From Compostibacter hankyongensis (lineage in GTDB: Bacteria; Bacteroidota; Bacteroidia; Chitinophagales; Chitinophagaceae), in assembly GCF_039541075.1 (NCBI RefSeq), contig NZ_BAABFN010000001.1:1184665-1248664 (forward strand): a stretch of DNA of 64,000 nt, read 5' to 3'. The stretch's first letter is position 1, and every line of letters begins with the position of its first letter. Below, piece by piece: positions 34,976-44,278 of the stretch. Made by a program: the position numbers and the translations under genes. The notes under the pieces were generated by a model. That model had not been told where the DNA came from. It ran no database searches and saw nothing but the letters and a program-made list of their open reading frames with translations.

Positions 34976-35106
34976 TAATGTAAAAATTATTTTCAAGAAC
35001 GGGGTTGAAACCTTGAAAAAGGGGGAGGGGAAGGCCGCTAAATAATAATAAATTCAGGAAATGTTAGTATGTTAGCGGCTTCGTTTATCCATCAAACCGG
35101 GTATTT

Positions 35107-36405
35107 ATGTCTGTGTCCGATTCTCCCCGCTCGGCCGGCCGCGCGCAAGTAGCTAATTATACCACGCCCATGATCATCATCGGGATGTTGTTCGCCGTGT
35201 TCGGGTTTGTTACCTGGGTGAACGGTACCTTGATCCCTTATCTGCAGATCGCCTGTGAGCTGACTACCGCGCAGGCGCTATGGGTGACCTTTGCCTTTTA
35301 TATCTCTTATGCCCTTATGGCTTTTCCGTCTTCCTGGGTATTGAAGTTCACGGGTTTTAAGAAGGGAATGATGCTCGGGCTGCTGATCATGTCGCTGGGG
35401 ACGCTCATTTTTATACCCGCGGCCAATACCCGCAACTTTGCCTTTTTCCTGACCGGCCTGTTTGTCACCGGCATCGGGCTGGCAGTGCTGCAGACCGCCT
35501 CCAACCCCTATGTGACCATTCTCGGGCCTATCGAAAGCGCCGCCCGGCGGATGAGCATCATGGGCATCTGTAACAAGGGCGCCGGTGCACTGGCGCCGCT
35601 GATCATGGGGGCCATTATGCTCAACAATGTGGACGCTTTCGAAGCCGGTTTGGAACATCTGGATGCTGCGCAACGTGCCGTTCAGCTGGACGCGCTTGCC
35701 GCCAGGGTGATCGTGCCCTACATTGTGATTACGGTGGTGCTGATACTGCTGGCCGTGGCCATCCGTTTTTCTGCCCTGCCCGATATCAATAAGGAGGAAG
35801 AAACGAATGCCGAGGTAAAGACACAGGCCACAGACCGGAAAAACCTGTTTAAATACCCTTATCTGATCATCGGCTTTATCACCCTGTTCCTCTACGTAGG
35901 AGTGGAGGTCATCGCGGGCGACATCATCCAGATATACGGGAAAGCCATCGGTATCCCGCTGGATGTGGCCAAACATTTTACCACCTATACGCTTATCGCC
36001 ATGTTGGTCGGCTATCTGCTGGGCATTGCCCTTATTCCCAAGGTACTCAGCCAGGAGAAATCACTTTATATCGGCAGCATACTGGGGCTGGTCTTTTCAC
36101 TGGGCGCTATCTTTACCCAGGGCTATCTCTCTATTGCGTTTGTTGCCCTGCTCGGTTTTGCAAATGCTCCTATGTGGCCGGCGATATGGCCCCTCGCGCT
36201 CGACGGGGTAGGCCGGTTTATAAAAATGGCTTCTGCCCTGCTGATCATCGGCATTGCCGGGGGCGCCATCATACCCAGGATATGGGGCGTCATCGGCGAG
36301 CATGTGGGCTACCGCGAAGCTTTCTGGCTGCTGGTGCCCTGTTATCTGGTTATCCTCTTCTACGCTGCTGCCGGTCATAAGATCGGAAAAACGGTACATC
36401 ATTGA
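35107..36405 (+). CDS. Sugar MFS transporter (FucP/GluP type)
   Basis: This 432-residue, 12-helix porter is of the fucose/glucose/galactose:H+ symporter family. MIIIGMLFAVFGFVTWVNGTLIPYLQIACEL is TM1 with the conserved FGFxTWxNG motif, GIGLAVLQTASNPYVTILGP is the QTASNPY motif, and the second half ends with HVGYREAFWLLVPCYLVI. galK follows 35 bases later on the same strand, so galactose is the most likely cargo. It is divergent from the longer MFS gene at 33301-34923. Confidence 0.93.
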   Translation: MSVSDSPRSAGRAQVANYTTPMIIIGMLFAVFGFVTWVNGTLIPYLQIACELTTAQALWVTFAFYISYALMAFPSSWVLKFTGFKKGMMLGLLIMSLGTLIFIPAANTRNFAFFLTGLFVTGIGLAVLQTASNPYVTILGPIESAARRMSIMGICNKGAGALAPLIMGAIMLNNVDAFEAGLEHLDAAQRAVQLDALAARVIVPYIVITVVLILLAVAIRFSALPDINKEEETNAEVKTQATDRKNLFKYPYLIIGFITLFLYVGVEVIAGDIIQIYGKAIGIPLDVAKHFTTYTLIAMLVGYLLGIALIPKVLSQEKSLYIGSILGLVFSLGAIFTQGYLSIAFVALLGFANAPMWPAIWPLALDGVGRFIKMASALLIIGIAGGAIIPRIWGVIGEHVGYREAFWLLVPCYLVILFYAAAGHKIGKTVHH

Positions 36406-36440
36406 TGTGACGGTTTGAACTTATTATTATTTACAGAGCA

Positions 36441-37610
36441 ATGTGTATAGCAGACAAGGTTAACGAAAGATTTATGGCGCTGTATCATACAACGCCGCTG
36501 CTTATCCTTTCCCCCGGGCGGGTGAACATTATCGGAGAGCATACAGATTATAACGACGGGTTTGTGCTGCCCGCCGCCATTGATAAAAAGATAGCCCTCG
36601 CCATCGCCCCTTCCGGGTCCGGCCGTTGTACGGTGCATGCCGCAGCGCTGGAGGACAGCTTCAGCTTCGACTGCAGGGAGGAGGTGCGGCCCGCAGAAGG
36701 CTGGAAAAACTATATCCTCGGAGTGGTGCACCATCTGCAGCAACGTGGATATCGTATCGATGGCTTTAACGCTGTTTTTGACGGAGATATCCCCATCGGC
36801 TCCGGGCTGTCTTCCTCGGCGGCGGTCGAGGGCGCCTTCAGCTTCGGGCTCACACAGGTGTTCGGGCTGGATGCCGAGCGGTTTGAGCTGGCGCTGATCG
36901 GTCAGCAGGCAGAACATACTTTTGTAGGGGTGAACTGCGGTATCATGGATCAGTTTGCCAACCTCCACGGCCGGAAAAACCAGCTGATCCGTCTCGACTG
37001 CCGCGATCTTTCGTATGTATATGTACCGTTCAACTTTCCCGGCTATAAGATCGTTTTGTGCAACACCATGGTGCATCATTCCCTGGCATCTTCCGCCTAC
37101 AATGAAAGGCGCCGCCAGTGCGAGGAAGGAGTGAAGGTGCTGCGGGATCATTATCCCGAAGTAAAAAGCCTGCGCGATGTAACACCGGCCATGCTGGAAG
37201 AGCATAAAACGGCGCTTGACAGCACAGTTTACCGGCGCTGCCGGTACATCGTGGAGGAAACCGAGCGGGTGGTTGCTGCCTGTGCCTGCCTTGAAAAAGA
37301 CGATCTTTTAGGCCTCGGGCGGCTCATGGATGCCACGCACGACGGCCTGAGCGGCGATTACGAGGTAAGCTGCCCTGAGCTGGATTACCTGGTATCATTG
37401 GCCCGGCCGCGCAGCGAAGTGATCGGCTCCCGCATGATGGGCGGCGGTTTCGGAGGCTGTACCATCAATATCGTAGAAGCGGATGCCGTAAAAGATTTCA
37501 GCGATCATATAACGGATGCCTATACCCGGCAATATGGCAAACGTCCGGATATCTATGTGACTACCATAGAAGAAGGGACACACGCGGTATCCTACCCCCC
37601 GGCCCCCTAA
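36441..37610 (+). CDS. galK: Galactokinase
   Basis: This 389-residue GHMP-family kinase phosphorylates galactose at C1, the entry step of the Leloir pathway. The galactokinase signature LSPGRVNIIGEHTDYNDGFVLPAAI is near the N-terminus, IPIGSGLSSSAAVEGAF is the ATP loop, CGIMDQFANLHG the substrate region, and GSRMMGGGFGGCTIN the C-terminal motif. It is co-transcribed with a sugar porter. galT and galE are not in the window. The stop codon lies inside a CCCCCTAAAGGGGG palindrome that begins a repeat island, and the terminal YPPAP is encoded by the palindrome's flank. Confidence 0.96.
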   Translation: MCIADKVNERFMALYHTTPLLILSPGRVNIIGEHTDYNDGFVLPAAIDKKIALAIAPSGSGRCTVHAAALEDSFSFDCREEVRPAEGWKNYILGVVHHLQQRGYRIDGFNAVFDGDIPIGSGLSSSAAVEGAFSFGLTQVFGLDAERFELALIGQQAEHTFVGVNCGIMDQFANLHGRKNQLIRLDCRDLSYVYVPFNFPGYKIVLCNTMVHHSLASSAYNERRRQCEEGVKVLRDHYPEVKSLRDVTPAMLEEHKTALDSTVYRRCRYIVEETERVVAACACLEKDDLLGLGRLMDATHDGLSGDYEVSCPELDYLVSLARPRSEVIGSRMMGGGFGGCTINIVEADAVKDFSDHITDAYTRQYGKRPDIYVTTIEEGTHAVSYPPAP

Positions 37611-37685
37611 AGGGGGAGTAAGAGGTTAAAGGTAAAGGGTGAAAGGTGAAGGGCATTTTACCAGAAACCTCAAACCGGAAACTCC
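37594..37685. repeat. Composite heptad-repeat island after galK
   Basis: The palindrome CCCCCTAAAGGGGG (37603-37616) overlaps the galK stop. AAAGGTG/AAAGGGT heptads (about 37624-37652), the GCATTTTA core and AAACCTCAAACCGGAAAC units follow up to the 3' end of the convergent oxidoreductase gene. Confidence 0.83.
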
Positions 37686-37686
37686 C

Positions 37687-39069
37687 TCAATATTCATTAT
37701 TTAATGCGAATGCCGGTTTCCGGTCCATCCACATGCCCCGTGTAAAATCGGGAATATGCTGTACGGCGCCGCCTTCCTGCACAGAGGCTTCTGACAGCGG
37801 GGTAATGGCATACCAGGTGGCGAGGTCGTACACATCCTGCTGAAAAGGCGCTTTCCGCTTGATGCTTTCCACCAGCGAGTTGATGACAAACCAGTCCATG
37901 CCGCCATGGCCCGCTCCTTCGGTATCGTTGGCATAGCGTTTCCACAGGGGATGGTCGTATTTTTCCATATATGGCTTATCGCTTTCCCATTCATCGTTGT
38001 TTTTGGTGGTGCCCTCGATATACAGCGAATCAAAGTCATCCATCCACAATCCCTGTGTACCCTGTACGCGGAAGTTGAGCGAATAGGGACGGGGAGAGTT
38101 GGTGTCGTGCGACAGCATGATGGTTTCCCCGTTGGCGGTCTTGATCAGCGTGGTGACGATATCTCCTAAGTTGAACTTTACCTTGGCATTGGGATGATCC
38201 TTTCCGCCGTTGTCTACGATGTACTTGTGCAGGCCGCGGGTTTTCGTGGCCATCGAAGTCAGCGACAGCAGGCGGTTGCCGCGGTTCAGGTTGATCATAT
38301 TGCCTACCGGCCCCAGCCCGTGCGTGGGATAAAGATCCCCGTTGCGATGCACCGAATGGTTGGTACGCCAGTGCGCTTCGGAGATGCCTTTTTCGCCAAA
38401 CTCCACGCCGTGCCCGTAAAAGTGGACGCCGTCGTTGAACTTTACGGGACGCAGGTCGTGCTGATAGCCGCCCTGCAGATGGATGATCTCCCCGAAAAGG
38501 CCCTGGCGGACCATATTGAGCACCGCCATCACATCGCGGCGGTAGCTCACATTTTCCATGCCGAATACCGGCACGCCGGTGGCTTCGCTGGTGTTCACCA
38601 GGTTCCAGCATTCCTGGATATCGGTGGCGCCGCAGACTTCCACCGAAGGTATCTTGCCGGCTTTCATGGCGGCGATGGCCTGGGGAACATGCCACTCCCA
38701 GGGAGAAGCGATGATAACGGCATCGATATCGTCACGCTTCAGCAGGTTCAGGTAATCATGCGGTCCGTTGGTATATTCGGCTACCTTTTTTGAGCCTTTG
38801 TAATATTTGCTGATAAGATCGCGGCAGCGCGGGATGGCCACCTTGGTATCCGGATCGCAGATCGCCACTACTTCCACGTCGTTGCGGCGCAGGCAGAGGC
38901 CTAAGTGGTTCTGACCGCGGAGGCCGGTGCCGATATGGCCGATGCGTACCTTGGCCTGCTTTTCGGCGCCGAAGGCGCGGACGGACTGCGCAGAGCCCAG
39001 CAAAGTGGCCCCTACTCCGGCCACCGTCGTATTGCGGATAAAGGTCCTGCGATGCATTTTCTGAGTCAT
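37687..39069 (-). CDS. Gfo/Idh/MocA-family oxidoreductase with TAT signal
   Basis: The 460-residue protein begins with a twin-arginine signal (MHRRTFIRNTTVAGVGATLLGS). An NAD(P)-binding Rossmann domain follows (RIGHIGTGLRGQNHLGLCLR, then VVAICDPD), with a C-terminal substrate domain that includes EVCGATDIQECWNLVN (the EKP-loop region) and HWRTNHSVHRNGDLYPTHGLGP. This is the pattern of secreted Bacteroidota members related to GH109 alpha-N-acetylgalactosaminidases, which use NAD to cleave glycosidic bonds. Whether this one is a GH109 enzyme or a simple dehydrogenase cannot be settled from motifs. It is divergent from the second SusC/SusD locus and shares its regulatory region. Confidence 0.85.
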   Translation of the reverse strand: MTQKMHRRTFIRNTTVAGVGATLLGSAQSVRAFGAEKQAKVRIGHIGTGLRGQNHLGLCLRRNDVEVVAICDPDTKVAIPRCRDLISKYYKGSKKVAEYTNGPHDYLNLLKRDDIDAVIIASPWEWHVPQAIAAMKAGKIPSVEVCGATDIQECWNLVNTSEATGVPVFGMENVSYRRDVMAVLNMVRQGLFGEIIHLQGGYQHDLRPVKFNDGVHFYGHGVEFGEKGISEAHWRTNHSVHRNGDLYPTHGLGPVGNMINLNRGNRLLSLTSMATKTRGLHKYIVDNGGKDHPNAKVKFNLGDIVTTLIKTANGETIMLSHDTNSPRPYSLNFRVQGTQGLWMDDFDSLYIEGTTKNNDEWESDKPYMEKYDHPLWKRYANDTEGAGHGGMDWFVINSLVESIKRKAPFQQDVYDLATWYAITPLSEASVQEGGAVQHIPDFTRGMWMDRKPAFALNNEY

Positions 39070-39398
39070 GAATAATATGGTTTTAGCGGTAATAAAAAAT
39101 AGACCGGCAGCGTTACTGCCCTGATACCGGCTCCCAATATAAAAAATATGCGGAAAGAGAAAAAGGAAAATCGCCGGAGCCGTTACAGCAATGAATTTTT
39201 TTGAAAAATTTCAGGATAAAAATAGGATAAATACGATGCAAACGTTGCCGGTAACGAGTGAATGAAAAAGGGTGTGGTTTCGCTCCGGGGAGTATAGTGG
39301 GAAAGTGTATCTTGGGCCGCTTTATATACGTTATCTAAGGAATCTGAAAAAACATTTGATTGAAGTCTTTACACATTGATCCGTTAAATCTTTTTGGT
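39070..39398. promoter_or_regulatory. Divergent regulatory region with LacI-type operator
   Basis: No gene was seen in this 329-base gap. It separates the oxidoreductase (minus) and SusC (plus) genes and is AT-rich compared with its surroundings. A LacI-type palindrome GCAA-ACG-TTGC lies at 39238-39248 and has the same N4-ACG-N4 design as the site upstream of the first SusC gene. A further GGTAACG half-site follows at 39250-39256. Promoters were not placed with confidence. Confidence 0.45.
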
Positions 39399-42347
39399 AT
39401 GCGACGACTACCGTCCCCTCGTATGCGCCTGGCGCTTTGCGGCCTGGTTATGCTGTTGCTTTGTCCCGCTGTATTGTACGCCCAGCAAACTGCCCTGCAG
39501 GGTACGGTTACCGATCCGGCTACTTCGGAGCCCCTTCCCGGCGTTTCGGTAGGGTTGAAAGGTACCGGCCTGGGAACCGTCACCGACGGCAACGGGAGGT
39601 ACCGCCTCGAAGCTCCTGCCGATACCGGTACGCTTGTTTTCAGCTTTGTGGGATACAACCGGCAGGAGGTCGCCATCAACCATCACACCGTACTGAATGT
39701 AAGCCTCGTCCGGAGCTCCTCGGATCTGAATGAGGTCGTGGTGGTGGGTTACGGTACCCAGAAAAAGAGCGATATCACCGGCTCGGTGGCTTCGGTAGAT
39801 GAGCAGCGGCTGCGCGACATGCCCAATACCAATTTCGCCCAGGCGCTGCAGGGATCGGTGCCCGGGCTGTCGGTCGACCTGAACAGCGCCGGCGCCGAGC
39901 AGAACGACAACGCTATCGATATCCGCGGTCCGAATTCCATCCTGGCCACCAACAAGCCGCTCATCGTGCTGGACGGGGTGCCCTACAACGGTAGCATTGC
40001 GGGTATCAACCCTTCAGACATCGCTTCCATCGAGGTGCTCAAGGATGCTTCTTCCGCCGCCATCTACGGTTCCCGCGGCTCCAACGGCGTGATCCTGATC
40101 ACCACCAAAAAAGGCGCTACGGGTAAGCCGGTCATCTCCTACGACGGGCAGTTCGGCATAGAGGATATTGCCAACCTTCCGCCCATGCTGAGCCCGGAAG
40201 AATTTTACCGGTTCAAGCAGACCCGGGAGCCCGGTTCCGTCACCCTCTCCGAACAGGAGATTTATGATTCCAAGCGTTTTCCGGACTGGCCCGATCTGGC
40301 CACCCGTCAGGGCAACCGCTCCCAGCATACCCTGGGCGTACGCGGCGGTACCGAAAATGTAAAATATTACGTCTCCGGTACTTACCTGGGGGTGAAAGGC
40401 GTGGCGGTGAATGATGACTTCAAAAGATTGTCGCTCCGCGCCAACCTGGAGGTGAAGCTGTCCCGCTGGCTTACCTTCGGTACCAACACCCAATCCGCTT
40501 ACCTGGATCGCAGCGGGCTGCCGGCCGACTTCAACGGCAACTTCGGGGCTTACCGCTTCAATCCACTGACCACTGCCTTTGACTCTTCGGGTGCGCCCAC
40601 TATTTATCCCTGGCCGGAAGATGTATTCTTTGAAAACCCGCTCTCTCCCACGCTGGCGAAGAACGTGGATCATACCTACGAGGTGATCTCAAATAACTTT
40701 TTGCAGGTAGACTTTCCTTTTCTGAAAGGGCTGTCCTACCGGCTGAATACGGGAGTGAACTACCGGAACCGTGACCAAAGTACCTATTACGGACGGAATA
40801 CCAAAAGGGGACTGGAGGCGCAGGGATTGATGGACCAGGACAACGGCTTTGCCAATAACTATATCATCGAGAACATCCTTTCCTTTGACCGGAACTTTGG
40901 GGATCATCATATTTACTTCACCGGTCTGTACAGTTACGAGTACAATAACAACAAGACCAACAGCCTGCATGCCGAAGGGTTCCCTAACGATGTGAAGACC
41001 TTTTACCAGGCCGACGTGGCCCTGCTGCTCCAGCCCAAAGCCAGCTATACGCAGACCCAGCTGATCTCGCAGATGGCGCGGATCAACTACAGCTATAAGG
41101 ATAAATACCTGCTGACGCTGACCGGGAGAAGGGACGGTTTTTCCGGCTTCGGTTCCGGTGAAAAATACGGATTCTTCCCTTCGGCCGCTATCGGATGGAA
41201 CATCATGAACGAATCCTTTATGAAGAACAGCAGCCTGGTCAGCAACCTGAAGCTGCGGCTCTCCTACGGGACGAACGGTAACCAGGCGGTGGACGCTTAC
41301 GGAACGCTGGCCCTGCTGGACAGCCGGCCTTATGTAAACGGCAATACTACCGCGCCGGGCTATGTGCCTTCCAGCCTGGCCAACCCCAACCTGGGTTGGG
41401 AAACCACCAACACCGCCAATATCGGCATCGACTTCGGGCTCTGGCAAGGGCGCCTGCAGGGGACGCTGGATATGTACAGGTCCAATACCTACGATCTGCT
41501 GCTGAGGCGGCGCATCTCCCCTGTGCACGGCATCACCAGCATCGTCCAGAACATCGGGAAAACGAACAACAAGGGAATGGAGCTGGGGCTGAGCAGCATC
41601 AACGTGCAGAAAGGAGATTTCAGCTGGTCTACCGAAGCCAATATCTCCTTTTACCGCAACAAGATCGTAGGGCTGTACGGCACGGGAGGGAACGATACCG
41701 CAAACACCTGGTTTATCGGTCACCCGATCAACGTGAACTTCAGCTATATATACGACGGCGTTTTCCAGGAAGGAGACGATATTGCCAACAGTCCCCAGCC
41801 GGATGCCAAGCCGGGTTATGCCAAGGTGAGAGATCTGAACGGGGATAACAAGATCACGCCGGACGGCGACCGTACCATCATCGGCAGCCGGCAGCCTTCG
41901 TTTATCTGGGGGATGGGCAACACCTTCAAGTATAAAAACCTGAGCCTGTATGTCTTTGTCCGTGGCGTAGAGGGTACCAACCGGAGCAACTCCCTTTTAT
42001 CGGATAACGGGGTACAGTCCGGGGTACGGTACAATACTGTAAAAAAGAACTGGTGGACGCCGGAGAATCCTACCAATGATTTCTATGCCAACGCGGTAGG
42101 GGCCAATAAAAACGGCGCGCCCATTTACCAGAGCGACGCGTTTGTGCGGATACAGGATATTTCCCTGTCCTATAATTTCGGGGCGAGCGTGCTGGAAAAG
42201 CTGAAGCTGAGCCGGCTCCGGCTGTATGTGGAAGCGCATAACCTGGTCACCTTCACCAAATGGACCGGCATGGATCCCGAGCTGAATGACCAGGAGGGAA
42301 TCCCGCTTCAGAAGGAATACATGATCGGTCTGAATATCGGTTTGTAG
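39399..42347 (+). CDS. SusC/RagA-family TonB-linked outer-membrane transporter
   Basis: About 980 residues: signal peptide (MRLALCGLVMLLLCPAVLYAQ), CarboxypepD-regulatory-like domain (LQGTVTDPATSEPLPGVSVG), the TonB-box-like ELNEVVVVGYGTQKK region, plug with IDIRGPNSILATNKPLIVLDG and SIEVLKDASSAAIYGSRGSNG, and a large barrel ending in IGLNIGL. This is a classical SusC glycan importer. A TTG at 39360 would extend the frame by 13 residues, but the ATG at 39399 gives a normal signal peptide. SusD follows 105 bases downstream. The product differs clearly from the first SusC in the window, so the two loci handle different substrates. Confidence 0.94.
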   Translation: MRRLPSPRMRLALCGLVMLLLCPAVLYAQQTALQGTVTDPATSEPLPGVSVGLKGTGLGTVTDGNGRYRLEAPADTGTLVFSFVGYNRQEVAINHHTVLNVSLVRSSSDLNEVVVVGYGTQKKSDITGSVASVDEQRLRDMPNTNFAQALQGSVPGLSVDLNSAGAEQNDNAIDIRGPNSILATNKPLIVLDGVPYNGSIAGINPSDIASIEVLKDASSAAIYGSRGSNGVILITTKKGATGKPVISYDGQFGIEDIANLPPMLSPEEFYRFKQTREPGSVTLSEQEIYDSKRFPDWPDLATRQGNRSQHTLGVRGGTENVKYYVSGTYLGVKGVAVNDDFKRLSLRANLEVKLSRWLTFGTNTQSAYLDRSGLPADFNGNFGAYRFNPLTTAFDSSGAPTIYPWPEDVFFENPLSPTLAKNVDHTYEVISNNFLQVDFPFLKGLSYRLNTGVNYRNRDQSTYYGRNTKRGLEAQGLMDQDNGFANNYIIENILSFDRNFGDHHIYFTGLYSYEYNNNKTNSLHAEGFPNDVKTFYQADVALLLQPKASYTQTQLISQMARINYSYKDKYLLTLTGRRDGFSGFGSGEKYGFFPSAAIGWNIMNESFMKNSSLVSNLKLRLSYGTNGNQAVDAYGTLALLDSRPYVNGNTTAPGYVPSSLANPNLGWETTNTANIGIDFGLWQGRLQGTLDMYRSNTYDLLLRRRISPVHGITSIVQNIGKTNNKGMELGLSSINVQKGDFSWSTEANISFYRNKIVGLYGTGGNDTANTWFIGHPINVNFSYIYDGVFQEGDDIANSPQPDAKPGYAKVRDLNGDNKITPDGDRTIIGSRQPSFIWGMGNTFKYKNLSLYVFVRGVEGTNRSNSLLSDNGVQSGVRYNTVKKNWWTPENPTNDFYANAVGANKNGAPIYQSDAFVRIQDISLSYNFGASVLEKLKLSRLRLYVEAHNLVTFTKWTGMDPELNDQEGIPLQKEYMIGLNIGL

Positions 42348-42452
42348 GTATGAATAAAGATGAATGTGCGAGGCTTATCTCGTTCATGATAATAACCGGC
42401 TCCGATGCACCTGTGGTGTCATCCGGCCATCGAAAAAGATAAATATCAACAG

Positions 42453-44081
42453 ATGAAAATATCCGTTATCGCAATCCTGCTGCTGATCGCCGGCATAGGC
42501 TGGACCGGCTGTTCGAAGGAAAAGCTCAACGAAAATTCTCCGAGCCTGATCACCGGCGACAACCTCTTTGTAAACAAAGAAGGCTTTGAAAACGCCCTCA
42601 ACGGCCTGTATGACGAAATGCGCCGGATCAGATCGGGGAGCCAGTACGGCAGCTCCAATACCCTCATGCAGGAGGCCGCCGTCATCGGCGTGGACAATGC
42701 TTACGGCAACTGGCGGGCGCCGGTGGAAGACGTCTTTAATTTATGGGGGGCGGACAACAATGCTGCGGAAGGATACTTCAGCGATGTATTTGCCTGGCTG
42801 TATGAAACCATCAACGCCGCCAATACCATCGTGGACCGTGCGCAGAACCCAGATCTGGAATGGAGCGAAGCGGATAAAGACGAGATCCTGGCTGAGGCCC
42901 GCTGCATCCGCGCCTGGTGCTACCGCCATCTTACCTATCTCTGGGGCGACGTGCCGCTGACCCTGCACGAATCATCAGGATCCAACATCAAAACCGATTG
43001 GGAAAGAACCCCCGTGGCCGTGGTTCGCGATTCCATGGAAGCCGACTGGCTTTTCGCAGAAAAATATCTTCCCGAAACATCCCAGAATGATGGCAAGCTC
43101 CTCAAAGGAGTGTCCCAGCATTACCTGGCGGAACTTTACCTTGCCGAAGGAAAGCCGCAGCAGGCTAAGGAAATGGCGCTCAAAGTAACGCAGAACCCGG
43201 CCTATGCGCTGGTCACCGAGCGGTACGGGGTGAACAAAGCCCTGCCGGGTACGCCCTTTACCGACATGTTCATCCACGGAAATTCCAACCGCAGCGAAGG
43301 CAATACCGAGGCTTTGTGGGTGATCCAGAACGAGCAGAACGTCATTGGTGGGGAGGGCAACAACATCATGGCCCGCTACTGGCTGAACCGGTATTATTCC
43401 CTGGCCGTAACGGGCACCGACGGGAAGAAAACCAATCCCATCGCTGCCAGCGGAGAGAATGGAGGACGGGGCATCGGCCGGCTGGGCCCTACCCGTTTCG
43501 CCCTGGACCTGTACGACAGCACGGACGACCGCGGATCGGACTTTGCCTGGCGCCATTACTGGATCATCAATGGCAAGCCGCCCAAAGGATATGCCGTGGG
43601 AGATACGATATTTCTGCACTGGGATAAAGACGAAACGCTGAGCAATGCCGACTGGCCCAATCCCCGCAAATGGGACTTTGCCAACCCGATCAACGATACG
43701 GATCCCCGGCAGTATAACGACCAGGTATATCTCCGTGCCGGAGAGACCTGGCTGCTGCTGGCGGAAGCGGATTATGAGCTTGGCGATGCACAGGGCGCCA
43801 CCGATGCCATCAACGCGCTCCGTGCAAGGGCGCATGCTCCCGCGGTGACGGCCGGCCAGGTAACGCTTGATCTTATCCTCGACGAACGTTCGAGGGAGCT
43901 GTTTTCCGAAGAGGAGCGCCGGTATACCCTCAGGCGTACCCACAGCTGGCTCCGGAGAACCAAGCTTTATAACAAGATCGCCGGCCCGCATGTGCAGCCC
44001 CGGGATACCCTGCTGCCCATCCCGCAGGATGTGATCGATGCCAACCTGACTAAACCCATGCCGCAGAACCCGGGATATTAA
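42453..44081 (+). CDS. SusD/RagB-family outer-membrane lipoprotein
   Basis: From the ATG at 42453 there is a lipoprotein signal (MKISVIAILLLIAGIGWTGC), then the SusD core. It includes the N-terminal ENSPSLITGDNLFVNKEGFENAL, helices such as ILAEARCIRAWCYRHLTYLWGDVPLT, and the C-terminal SusD signature YLRAGETWLLLAEADYELGD followed by INALRARAH and DERSRELFSEEERRYTLRRT. It is the surface lid and ligand-binding partner of the SusC encoded just upstream. An upstream in-frame ATG at 42405 gives 16 unlikely extra residues. Confidence 0.94.
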   Translation: MKISVIAILLLIAGIGWTGCSKEKLNENSPSLITGDNLFVNKEGFENALNGLYDEMRRIRSGSQYGSSNTLMQEAAVIGVDNAYGNWRAPVEDVFNLWGADNNAAEGYFSDVFAWLYETINAANTIVDRAQNPDLEWSEADKDEILAEARCIRAWCYRHLTYLWGDVPLTLHESSGSNIKTDWERTPVAVVRDSMEADWLFAEKYLPETSQNDGKLLKGVSQHYLAELYLAEGKPQQAKEMALKVTQNPAYALVTERYGVNKALPGTPFTDMFIHGNSNRSEGNTEALWVIQNEQNVIGGEGNNIMARYWLNRYYSLAVTGTDGKKTNPIAASGENGGRGIGRLGPTRFALDLYDSTDDRGSDFAWRHYWIINGKPPKGYAVGDTIFLHWDKDETLSNADWPNPRKWDFANPINDTDPRQYNDQVYLRAGETWLLLAEADYELGDAQGATDAINALRARAHAPAVTAGQVTLDLILDERSRELFSEEERRYTLRRTHSWLRRTKLYNKIAGPHVQPRDTLLPIPQDVIDANLTKPMPQNPGY

Positions 44082-44084
44082 CCC

Positions 44085-44220
44085 ACCCCCTGACCCCCTA
44101 AAGGGGGAATAAGGGGAAAGGTAAAGGGTAAAAGGGAAAAGGCATTTTAAGGATTTGATGATGTGCTGATGTGCCGATTTGATGATTACCTGATCAGCAG
44201 AGATAAAAGGTGAAAGGTCA
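44085..44220. repeat. Composite heptad-repeat island after susD
   Basis: A CCCCCTAAAGGGGG palindrome follows the SusD stop, then AAAGGTA/AAAGGGT heptads (about 44113-44141), the GCATTTTAAG core (44142-44151), TTTGATGATGTGCTGATG-type units (44152-44190) and a second short AAAGGTG pair (44205-44219). No gene was seen. Confidence 0.83.
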
Positions 44221-44278
44221 TTTTAAGTTTAAGACCATTGAAAATCATTTTGCACGAGATAAACCAGAAACAAACGGT

